A stretch of 23,644 nucleotides of DNA from a virus: IMG/VR virus record IMGVR_UViG_3300020233_000060, positions 1 through 23,644 of that record; one strand, given 5' to 3'. The notes below the pieces were generated by a model that was not told where the DNA came from, made no database searches, and saw nothing but the letters and a program-made list of their open reading frames with translations. Positions 7,086 through 14,707 of the stretch are shown in pieces (the first letter of the stretch is position 1; the number at the start of each line of letters is the position of its first letter). A program made the position numbers and the translations under genes.

Positions 7086-7433
7086 ATGGCAAAGTTCAAG
7101 TATATAGGCCCTAAAGCGCAGGTGGTGGGTTTTGGGATTATTTTCAAGAAAGATATTCCCGCGCGTGTTGACAACGAAAACGCAATTGCTTGCCTTCGCG
7201 GGTCAAACTATTTTGACGAATATCTCATTGAAGACGAGGAAGTCGTCTCTGACACCAATAGCGTTGACAATAACTCGCTTATCATTGAGGCTATCAAAGA
7301 GCTTAAGTCCGAAAACGACCTTGCGAAATTTACTGCGCAAGGCCTTCCGAGAATGGAGGAAATAGAGAAGATTCTCGGTTTCGACATAACGAATGAAGAC
7401 AGAGAAAAGGCGCTGGAAGAATTGAAAGGATAG
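7086..7433 (+). CDS. Unknown protein in the head-tail region (115 aa)
   Basis: I do not recognise a named family. An N-terminal beta-like part (MAKFKYIGPKAQVVGFGIIF) is followed by an acidic linker and a C-terminal helical tail from about residue 88 (LPRMEEIEKILGFDITNEDR). The tail resembles the short helix-turn-helix-like ends seen on small phage virion proteins. It lies between the putative decoration gene and the head-tail adaptor candidate, whose start is three bases after its stop. A head-completion or decoration role is plausible by position only. Confidence 0.5.
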   Translation: MAKFKYIGPKAQVVGFGIIFKKDIPARVDNENAIACLRGSNYFDEYLIEDEEVVSDTNSVDNNSLIIEAIKELKSENDLAKFTAQGLPRMEEIEKILGFDITNEDREKALEELKG

Positions 7434-7436
7434 CAT

Positions 7437-8090
7437 ATGTCTACAGACTGGAGTTTTACGCGTGAAAAATTAAGGGATGCCGTCTTACGCAAACTGGGTG
7501 TACTGGGGCAGGGACGGGTGGCTTCGGCTGATGATGATGCAATCTTTTTTGAAACCCTTGATGCCGCGCTTAAAGAACTACACGTTTTAGGCGATTTATG
7601 GTGGAACATAGATGGCGCTCCAACCGATCTTACTATGACAGCTACAAATGCTACCGTTGCGGGGCCAACAGATATGGTATATCCAAGTTCTTTGAAGGTT
7701 AGGGTAAATGGTACTGATTACGATGTTGATATTGTTACTCATGGGAGATTTCAGGAGATTAAGCAAAAGACAAATGCTGGTCGGCCAACGAAAGCGTATT
7801 TGAGCGGAACCACGTTTTATTTGTGGCCGGTACCGGATATTACTTATACCGGCAAGCTAACGTACTATAAAAAGCCTGATAATAGCGCCGCAGATACGCA
7901 ACCTGATGTTCCAGTGTGGGCGTTTAATTCTCTTGTAGATATATTGAAGTACAAACTCATTGATGATTATGCTGTACCAGCTACGAAGGTAAGTAGGTTT
8001 GCAATGGAGGCTGGTCTTGCTGGTAAGAAAATAAGAATAATGAACGCACCAAAACTGTCAATAACGCCCGTAGAGGCTGATTATTTTTAG
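7437..8090 (+). CDS. Head-tail adaptor (P22 gp4-like), putative
   Basis: This is probably the ring that joins the portal to the tail hub. It has 217 residues. The N-terminus has the typical sequence style of such adaptors (LRDAVLRKLGVLGQGR, then an acidic stretch and a helix ALKELHVLGDLW), a beta-rich middle reading MVYPSSLKVRVNG and TFYLWPVPD, and a C-terminal helix PVWAFNSLVDILKYKLIDDY. The LWPVPD-type segment is common in gp4/gp6-like connectors. It lies upstream of the tailspike and the gp10-like hub, as in P22 order (4 before 10). P22 gp4 is smaller (166 aa), so homology needs testing. Confidence 0.6.
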   Translation: MSTDWSFTREKLRDAVLRKLGVLGQGRVASADDDAIFFETLDAALKELHVLGDLWWNIDGAPTDLTMTATNATVAGPTDMVYPSSLKVRVNGTDYDVDIVTHGRFQEIKQKTNAGRPTKAYLSGTTFYLWPVPDITYTGKLTYYKKPDNSAADTQPDVPVWAFNSLVDILKYKLIDDYAVPATKVSRFAMEAGLAGKKIRIMNAPKLSITPVEADYF

Positions 8091-8099
8091 GAGTAAGAT

Positions 8100-10622
8100 A
8101 TGGCCGAGTATTCATTAACCCCAAACCCGATACAACAATTTTCTGACCTTAACGGTGATGTGCTCGCAGGTGGCTTGCTGTACACGTATCTGTCTGACCT
8201 TTCCACGCCGCGGGAGACATACAGGAGTGCCGGTGGGGTACCTAACACGAATCCGGTTGTGCTTGACTCACGCGGTGAAGCACTTATCTATCTTGAGAAG
8301 TCCGTGCGATATGGGTTTGTTTTAAAGGATTCAGCTGATGTAACTATTTGGACATCGGATACTATCGAACCGACGGGATTCGCACAAATACAATTACTGG
8401 CTGATTTGGCGGATGTATCAGATTATGCAAAAGGTGATGCGCTTATAGGTTACAAGCGAGAATCGACCGATACCTCCATAGCAACGAGTCTGCACGAATT
8501 GTTTGAGACGGGGGATATATCAGTATTTGATTTCATCCCGACAAACCAGCATGACTTCATACTCAACGGAGACACTGCTTCGCAGGATTCTGCGGCTGTT
8601 ACAACCGGCATAAAAAACGCAGGCGCTCATGTAGCCGCGCTTGGTAGAAACAATGGGACGTTGGTATTCCCCGGCTCAAAGTACCTCATTGACGATACGC
8701 TCACTATTCCAGCAGGCAAACGATTCAAATTCAGGGGGGATGGACGGCGCAGTACGTTTTTCGTAGCTGATACTGGCGTGAGTTGGGCTAATGGTAGAGC
8801 GATGCTCAAACTTTTTGACATCATAGAAGCAACCGGAAGTTCGTTCCATATGGAGAATATCAGCTGGAATGGCAACAATGACAAATATGGCGGTGGCGGT
8901 GGAGCCATGATGGGAATAGATGTCAACAAACTTACCTACGCTACCTTTACTAACGTTTCAGTTCAATTTTGTAATGGTACAGGATTAAAACTTAATGGTA
9001 CGTGGGATTGCAGGTTTACAGGCGTTGACGTAAGACACTGCGGAAACATTACTACATCATCTCCGGGCGTTCATATCCCGTATAACAGCGCGGCGGGAGA
9101 TCGTCTGACTTATTCGATGCTATGGGTTGGTGGAGTAATTGAACGCAACAGGTACGGCGGTGTTCTCATGGAATCTTCAAATGCAATACGGTTTGTCGGG
9201 ACAAAATTCCATGGTCGCACACTGTCAGATGACACTGAAGCCCGTGGTTATCCAGCTGAAGATTTTCTTGTACGTGGCGAGGATGTAAGGACATTTATTA
9301 TGGATGCGTGTCTTTTCACTCTTGCCGGTAAATACGCCGTTCATTTAAAGCAAGGTGCGGAAAGTAATGTCCCATATTTCGCGATATCAGATTGTACTTT
9401 TGGGCGTACCGCAAATTATCGTGTAGGCACTGTTATGACTCCTACGGTAACGGTAGCGCTTAATACCAAGGTTGCGGTATTAAGCGCCGTTACTGCGAAT
9501 CTTGATAATACGCCAGTAAAAATCATGGGAGCAACAAGCAAATTGGCTTTTGAGCCGCCATATCCCGTAATCAATACAAATTTGTACACCTATTTCAAAA
9601 AGCCAAAAGCAAGGCAGGCAGGGAAAGTGTATGCCTTTGATGATTTCATGATTCCCATTGTGCCTAACGGGTATAAGTATCAGTGTATAGTTCAGGGGAC
9701 AGCTTCAGTCTCTACCGACGTCGCACTTCCGCCAATTCCCGGGAATACCTTCGTTGACGGGACGGTAACATGGGTATGCCGAGACGATGATTATTACCAA
9801 CTGCAGGATGCCGCTGATGTAGCTGTTTCCGGAGCGGCAATGTATCCGGTTGACGCGGCGTGGAATATCTATATCGAGGATGGTAAGGGAATTGTAAACG
9901 GTAATCTATTCTCATGGTCGGAGCACAGTTCGTTAATAGCTGGTGGTGGCGATATACGAGTTGTCTCAACAGTTGCTGAAATAACCGGCATCAATTCACA
10001 CAACAATTCTATTGTAAAAGTGGATAACAGTTCATCGTCTGTGGCTCAAGTAGAGGTGGCTAACAACTATGAACTGTACAATGACGCTTTATACACAACT
10101 GTGCAAAAGGTGGGTGTAATGGGAGAAGTACAGCCGCGCATGGAACTCAAATCTGATGGTAAGGTAAGATTTGGTGGTGGCGAATATCCGACAGATGTTT
10201 CAATATCAAGAACTGATCTGGGAGAATTACAAGCTGGTGAATTGTTCAAAATCCAAGGGTATGACGAGCGAGGAGATAACAACATATGGGCGGCGACAAC
10301 CGCATACGCGCTAGATGTATATGCAATGCCACTCACTCCAAACGGGTACAGATGGAAATATAAATGTACTGTGGCAGGAACGTCTGCGGGTACAGAGCCA
10401 GTATGGCCGCAAAATCCGAGAACCGTTGTTCTGGATGGTACCGTTGAATGGACATGCGAAAATAAGCATGGATTATTGGTGATACCGTATACCGACAATA
10501 CCGGTGCTGTTAGAACCTTTTATTTGTGGGCTGACTCGACTGGTAGGTTAAGAATCAGAACTTCAAATACAGGATTGCCGAATGCTGTCAACGATGGTGA
10601 TCCCGTGGGCACGCAAACGTAA
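8100..10622 (+). CDS. Tailspike with P22-style head-binding domain and beta-helix
   Basis: This is the receptor-binding tail protein, probably degrading or binding host surface polysaccharide. Residues 1-92 form a head-anchoring domain (NPIQQFSDLNGDVLAGGLLY, then NTNPVVLDSRGEA). Residues about 137-480 look like a right-handed beta-helix of the pectate-lyase type (a TLVFPGSKYLIDDTLTIPAG entry, GDGRRSTFF, then turns rich in N and G). Two related about 60-residue modules follow at about 505-562 and 727-789, each with a P-x(2)-P-N-G-Y core and DGTV-x-W-x-C end. The 840 residues are longer than P22 gp9 (667). AGGAG overlaps the preceding stop, and its own TAA shares one base with the next ATG. Catalytic residues cannot be assigned. 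Confidence 0.8.
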   Translation: MAEYSLTPNPIQQFSDLNGDVLAGGLLYTYLSDLSTPRETYRSAGGVPNTNPVVLDSRGEALIYLEKSVRYGFVLKDSADVTIWTSDTIEPTGFAQIQLLADLADVSDYAKGDALIGYKRESTDTSIATSLHELFETGDISVFDFIPTNQHDFILNGDTASQDSAAVTTGIKNAGAHVAALGRNNGTLVFPGSKYLIDDTLTIPAGKRFKFRGDGRRSTFFVADTGVSWANGRAMLKLFDIIEATGSSFHMENISWNGNNDKYGGGGGAMMGIDVNKLTYATFTNVSVQFCNGTGLKLNGTWDCRFTGVDVRHCGNITTSSPGVHIPYNSAAGDRLTYSMLWVGGVIERNRYGGVLMESSNAIRFVGTKFHGRTLSDDTEARGYPAEDFLVRGEDVRTFIMDACLFTLAGKYAVHLKQGAESNVPYFAISDCTFGRTANYRVGTVMTPTVTVALNTKVAVLSAVTANLDNTPVKIMGATSKLAFEPPYPVINTNLYTYFKKPKARQAGKVYAFDDFMIPIVPNGYKYQCIVQGTASVSTDVALPPIPGNTFVDGTVTWVCRDDDYYQLQDAADVAVSGAAMYPVDAAWNIYIEDGKGIVNGNLFSWSEHSSLIAGGGDIRVVSTVAEITGINSHNNSIVKVDNSSSSVAQVEVANNYELYNDALYTTVQKVGVMGEVQPRMELKSDGKVRFGGGEYPTDVSISRTDLGELQAGELFKIQGYDERGDNNIWAATTAYALDVYAMPLTPNGYRWKYKCTVAGTSAGTEPVWPQNPRTVVLDGTVEWTCENKHGLLVIPYTDNTGAVRTFYLWADSTGRLRIRTSNTGLPNAVNDGDPVGTQT
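9610..9790 (+). repeat. First copy of a duplicated tailspike module (coding)
   Basis: It encodes about residues 505-562 of the tailspike, aligning with the module at 10278-10467 over A-x(3)-YA, P-NGY, C-x-V-x-GT and DGTV-x-W-x-C. The repeat is seen at protein level; the DNA is diverged. Confidence 0.6.
10278..10467 (+). repeat. Second copy of the duplicated tailspike module (coding)
   Basis: It encodes about residues 727-789, with PNGYRWKYKCTVAGTSAGTE followed by PVWP and a DGTVEWTC end. Similar modules occur in other phage tail proteins and are thought to bind carbohydrate; that role is inference here. Confidence 0.6.
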
Positions 10623-12022
10623 TGATACTAGACATTAACTTTGTTGGGCCGTCTTATGAAGACAGGTCTGTAGACGTATCAGCGCAAAAGTGTATTAACC
10701 TTTTCCCTACAAAAGATGGTGAGCGACCGGCGCTTTACGGAACGCCCGGACTCAAACTTCTCGGAACTGCCGGTTCGGGGCCAATACGTGAAGTGTATGA
10801 AATGAACGGTAAGTTGTATGTGGTATCAGGAAACGAATTTTACCATATCAATAAAACTGATTATTCTGCACAGCTGATTGGCATACTATCGCGCCTTGAT
10901 GGAAAGCCTTCAATTGCCGATGATGGCAACAAGATGCTTATCGGTGATGGAAATAGGGCGTTTGTTTTCGACCCTTCGGCAACAAGAAACAATCTGATAA
11001 GTTTGAGTAATACTGACTTTAAAGCCGCTACTACCGTGGTCTACATGAATAATTTTTTTATCAGGCACGATAAGGACAGTGTGAGTTTCAGAACCAATAC
11101 TTTGGGCGATATTATGACGTGGCCAGCGCTTGATTTTGACAATGCCGACAGAGACCCAGACCCGATAACAACGTTAATTTCAGACCATAACGAGCTATGG
11201 TTATTCGGGAAACGGTCAGCTGAAGTGTGGTATTACTCCGGCAACGCGAATTTCCCTTTTTCAAAAGTTCCGGGAGCTTACATCGAAATGGGATGCGCGG
11301 CGGCTCGTAGCGTCGCAAAGGCCGATAATACAATTTACTGGCTTGCACACAACAACGAAGGTGGACGCACAATTGTGATGGCTAAAGGTTATTCACCGGC
11401 GATAATATCTACACGGGCTATAGAATATAAACTTGACAGTTACGCAGTGGTAGACGATGCAATAGCATACACGTACAAACAGGAAGGTCGGACGTTTTAT
11501 GTACTTACCTTCCCGACCGAAGACGTTACATGGGTTTATGACGCGTCAAGCAGGCTTTGGCACCAAAGGAAGTCTTATGGCATGGGAAGGCATCTATCTA
11601 ACTGTCATGTATTTTGGGAAAATAAGCATATCGTTGGTGATTACAAAAACGGGAATTTCTACGAAATGGATATGGATACGTTTAGCGATAACGGTACTGA
11701 CATCGAACGCATAAAGACATCTTCACATATAGAGATGGATGGTTTAACGCTTTTTCATAATTCTTTGGAACTTATGGTTGAGACCGGTAATGTTTCGACA
11801 AGCCAGAATCCGGTAGCAAGGTTATCGTATTCAGACGACCGTGGACATTCATGGTCAAATGAAATGTGGAATGACCTTGGTAAAATCGGTGAATTTTACA
11901 GACGTTCAAAATGGTACAGGCTGGGATCAGCGCGTTCACGCGTGTACAAATTGCGTATGTCGGATGCCATAAGAACGGTGATACTGGGCGCAAAACTTGA
12001 TGTAATGAAAGGGACTCACTAA
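10622..12022 (+). CDS. Packaged-DNA stabilisation protein, P22 gp10-like tail hub
   Basis: This plugs the connector after packaging and forms the tail hub. Its 466 residues nearly equal P22 gp10 (472). Family-like features are the N-terminal VGPSYEDRSVDVSAQKCINL and FPT, TPGLKLLGTAGSGPIRE, repeated beta-propeller-like blades (GKLYVVSGNEFY, NELWLFGKRSAEVWYYSG), and VTWVYDASSRLWHQRKS near residue 305. Its start shares one base with the tailspike stop and its stop shares one base with the next ATG, so the three genes are translationally coupled. Needle-position and ejection genes follow, as in P22. Confidence 0.85.
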   Translation: MILDINFVGPSYEDRSVDVSAQKCINLFPTKDGERPALYGTPGLKLLGTAGSGPIREVYEMNGKLYVVSGNEFYHINKTDYSAQLIGILSRLDGKPSIADDGNKMLIGDGNRAFVFDPSATRNNLISLSNTDFKAATTVVYMNNFFIRHDKDSVSFRTNTLGDIMTWPALDFDNADRDPDPITTLISDHNELWLFGKRSAEVWYYSGNANFPFSKVPGAYIEMGCAAARSVAKADNTIYWLAHNNEGGRTIVMAKGYSPAIISTRAIEYKLDSYAVVDDAIAYTYKQEGRTFYVLTFPTEDVTWVYDASSRLWHQRKSYGMGRHLSNCHVFWENKHIVGDYKNGNFYEMDMDTFSDNGTDIERIKTSSHIEMDGLTLFHNSLELMVETGNVSTSQNPVARLSYSDDRGHSWSNEMWNDLGKIGEFYRRSKWYRLGSARSRVYKLRMSDAIRTVILGAKLDVMKGTH

Positions 12023-12531
12023 TGGCGCACCAAAAAGAACTTGCGGAAATACCCACACGGATACTTGGTGATTTATCATCTCCCGAAGGAACAAGAGTAT
12101 TTGTTAACTGGTTGCAACAAGTCATTGTAAGAATTTCAGATAATGACCAGATATTGTGGAAGCAGTTAAACAAATCTGGTACAACACTGAAAGATTTATC
12201 AAAAAGAGAGTATTCCGACCTTCAAAATACCCCTGACACTACAACCAATTCAGAAGTTGATTCAAAGGTTGAAGCGCATGCCGCATTAACGGTTACCCAC
12301 GGTTCTAACGGCGATATAGTCGGCAAAAGCGATGTAGCCACGGCAACTGATAAAGGAGTTGTTAATATGGGTGGGGTCGTAGCGGATGTCTCTATTGCAG
12401 ATGCACCTACGCAAGGAGCCACATACGTGCAGGCAGACGTTCAGGCCATAGCAACGCTTGCCAACGCTAACAAGGTCGCTATAAACGCCCTTATCGCGAG
12501 CTTAAGGAATGCGGGGGTTATCGCAACATAA
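12022..12531 (+). CDS. Tail protein in the needle (gp26) position
   Basis: The exact role is uncertain. The 169-residue protein has an N-terminal part (about 1-60) with IPTRILGDLSSPEGTRVFVN and predicted helices, a segment VTHGSNGDIVGKSDVATATD (about residues 94-113) of a type often seen in phage tail and fibre proteins, and a C-terminal helix (about 135-165) of A, N and I. In P22 the gene after gp10 is the tail needle gp26, but no long trimeric coiled coil is obvious here. Both gene junctions are 1-nt stop/start overlaps. Confidence 0.55.
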   Translation: MAHQKELAEIPTRILGDLSSPEGTRVFVNWLQQVIVRISDNDQILWKQLNKSGTTLKDLSKREYSDLQNTPDTTTNSEVDSKVEAHAALTVTHGSNGDIVGKSDVATATDKGVVNMGGVVADVSIADAPTQGATYVQADVQAIATLANANKVAINALIASLRNAGVIAT

Positions 12532-13082
12532 TGGATTATTTGATATTCGCTCCACCAAGATGCCGGACGGCGTGGCTTGCAAACTTCCTTACATATGGGA
12601 ATTCGTATTGCTACCACGAAGGATTGGCGCAATGCAAAGATATTGCCGATCTTAAAAAACTTGCGGTAGATGGAAAAATCACCGGCAATAGCGATAGCGG
12701 GATGCTTTTGTTTCCCGACAAGATGATTGAGATGTTTCCAAACGCCAAGGTTATTTTACTTCGGAGGCCAAGATATGAAGTGCTTAAATCATTGTCAAAG
12801 ATTTTCCCAAACAACCCAGATGAATGCTTAAAAACTATGAAGATGTGTGAAACGTCTTCAAAGTGGATAGTCAACAATGTTGATAATCTCTTGATGAGCG
12901 ACTTCAGTTCACTTGAAAACGAAAATGAATGTAAAGGAATATGGAATTTCATAAATCCTGACGAAACGTTTTGTATAAGGAGATGGAAGATGTTGAGCAA
13001 TTTTAATGTGCAACTTCATACAATCGAGTATAATTCGGATATTATGGCTACTATGATGAAAAACAAGATGGAGGTAGCGTAA
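12531..13082 (+). CDS. Sulfotransferase-like enzyme in the virion operon
   Basis: This is a probable PAPS-dependent sulfotransferase-fold protein. Residues 6-16 (FAPPRCRTAWL) match the 5'-phosphosulfate P-loop of the family (consensus like PRSGTTWL) directly after the first beta strand. Residues 74-88 (VILLRRPRYEVLKSL) match the 3'-phosphate-binding segment, with Arg78/Arg79 and Ser87 as candidate ligands. At 183 residues it is shorter than most sulfotransferases (250-300), and the acceptor-binding part may be reduced. It is embedded with 1-nt overlaps on both sides between tail and ejection genes, so it is expressed late. The substrate is unknown; host-surface glycan or a virion component are guesses. 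Confidence 0.65.
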   Translation: MDYLIFAPPRCRTAWLANFLTYGNSYCYHEGLAQCKDIADLKKLAVDGKITGNSDSGMLLFPDKMIEMFPNAKVILLRRPRYEVLKSLSKIFPNNPDECLKTMKMCETSSKWIVNNVDNLLMSDFSSLENENECKGIWNFINPDETFCIRRWKMLSNFNVQLHTIEYNSDIMATMMKNKMEVA

Positions 13083-13741
13083 TGGCAGCTATGGCTTTTG
13101 CATTTATCGCGGGTAGCGTTATCAGTGCCGGTGCGAGTATATACGCCGGTGAGAAAGCCGCTGGTGCGGCGCGGGACGCTTCGGCGGCGGCGAATGTCAT
13201 AGAACGTGAAAAGATGGCTCAAGCATGGGAGATGTACCAGCAAAACCGTGAGGATTTAGCGCCATGGATGGAAGCCGGAAAAAGAGGCCTTGACCAATAT
13301 GAATCGTTACTTGAAGACCCTTCACAAATTGTCAAATCGCCGGGTTATGAATTTCGGCTTGGTGAAGCGCTGAAGGCCGTTCAAAACCGTAGTGGCGTTG
13401 CAGGTTCGGTATATGGCGGTAGCGCATTAAAAGAGATGCAAAAGTACGCTTCGGACTATGCTTCCGGCGAATTCGGCTCGAGGCTTGCGCAACTGGCGGC
13501 GTTATCGGAGATCGGGAGGGGAACAACCGGACGAATAGGACAGATAGGCGAGAATGTCATAGGGCAGGAGATTGCGTCGGGAGCAAGAATGGGCGGCAAC
13601 ATTATCAACGCTGGAAATGTACGAGCATCTGCATACGGTGCCCAAGCGGCTGGCGTAAATCAGGCAGTTCAGGGCGGGTTCAGCAACTACATGCTTTATG
13701 ATTACCTAAAAAAGAAACCACCAACAGTATTGACCGCATAG
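13082..13741 (+). CDS. DNA ejection protein, P22 gp7-like
   Basis: This is probably an internal virion protein released with the DNA. It has 219 residues. The N-terminus is hydrophobic and Ala/Gly-rich (AFAFIAGSVISAGASIYAGE). A helical part ending in NREDLAPWMEAGKRGLDQYE precedes the SPGYEFRLGEALKAVQNRSG segment, which is characteristic of phage DNA-transfer proteins of this group, then GGSALKEMQKYASDYASGEF. P22 gp7 has 229 residues and the same place in the order, before gp20 and gp16. The start shares one base with the preceding stop. Confidence 0.75.
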   Translation: MAAMAFAFIAGSVISAGASIYAGEKAAGAARDASAAANVIEREKMAQAWEMYQQNREDLAPWMEAGKRGLDQYESLLEDPSQIVKSPGYEFRLGEALKAVQNRSGVAGSVYGGSALKEMQKYASDYASGEFGSRLAQLAALSEIGRGTTGRIGQIGENVIGQEIASGARMGGNIINAGNVRASAYGAQAAGVNQAVQGGFSNYMLYDYLKKKPPTVLTA

Positions 13742-13750
13742 GAGATTATT

Positions 13751-14707
13751 ATGCCATATCACAGTGGAGGAGCATTCAAGCCTTTTGATTTAGGAAAGGT
13801 GCTGGCAACTGCTGAAACAATCAAGGGCGCAAGACAGCAAGGCATTTTAAACCAGATGAAAATAGCCGGTGCCGGACAGGAAGCAGAGATTGCGGCAAGT
13901 AAAGAAGCGAGAGACGTTCAGACTTTCGAGATGAAACAAAAAATGAACGCTGTAGTATTTGAGGCCGCTCAATCAGAAAAGGATTATAAAAAGCAGAAGC
14001 GGTTTTTTGAAAACCAAGGTCGGCTTTTCGGTTTGGTGCAAAGCGCAAACGACATTTCGGGAATAATAGCCATTGCGGAGCAAAAAGGCATGGATACTAA
14101 ACCACTACAAATGCTTCTGGAACAAATTAAGGAACTTCCTCCAAAAAAACAGCAAGAGGTTATCGCAAACGTCAGGAAAGGTTGGCGTACCGCAGAAGAA
14201 CAGCTAAAGTTTACAAAACAGCAAGTGGATGAAAAGCGTTACGAAGCCAAGCTCGCTGAAGAAGCAAGGAAAGAGCAGGAAAAGCAGGCAAAGGAAACGC
14301 GCAAAGCCGAAGATAATGCAAAAAAGGCGGCGAATGAAGTCAAGGCCGCCGCAAAAAAGGAAACCCAGAATGAAGTAAAATCACTCCAGAAGAAACTTGA
14401 CAGGGTGAATAAAGCCCTTTCGACAGATAAGGGTTTAGAAGGAAGTGCGCGAAGTCAAAATATAACCTCCATGGAGAGCAGATTCCTTCGGTCAGATGTT
14501 GAAGTATTCGATTCTGAAAAAGCTGAAACAGCGCTTCGTGAACAACAAAAGGAATTACAGGCGAAAATCGCAAAACTCAAAGCGGAGCTGAAGCAGGGCG
14601 GTGAAAATGTCATACCGGGACTTCCCGAAGGCGCAAAGATAATAGGGACATCCGGCGGAAAACCTGTATACCAAACCCCTGATGGTAAGCAATTTGTGGC
14701 GGAATAA
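13751..14707 (+). CDS. Ejection protein with long coiled coil, gp20-position
   Basis: This is probably the second internal ejection protein. It has 318 residues. Nearly the whole length from residue 20 to 280 is charged helix, with the strongest coiled coil at about 150-225 (runs of E, K, A, Q) and 250-280. It ends in a short Gly/Pro-containing tail (GLPEGAKIIGTSGGKPVYQT) typical of such proteins. It starts after AGGAGA overlapping the previous stop and shares one base with the next start. Homology to P22 gp20 (471 aa) is by position and composition, not by motif. Confidence 0.6.
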   Translation: MPYHSGGAFKPFDLGKVLATAETIKGARQQGILNQMKIAGAGQEAEIAASKEARDVQTFEMKQKMNAVVFEAAQSEKDYKKQKRFFENQGRLFGLVQSANDISGIIAIAEQKGMDTKPLQMLLEQIKELPPKKQQEVIANVRKGWRTAEEQLKFTKQQVDEKRYEAKLAEEARKEQEKQAKETRKAEDNAKKAANEVKAAAKKETQNEVKSLQKKLDRVNKALSTDKGLEGSARSQNITSMESRFLRSDVEVFDSEKAETALREQQKELQAKIAKLKAELKQGGENVIPGLPEGAKIIGTSGGKPVYQTPDGKQFVAE

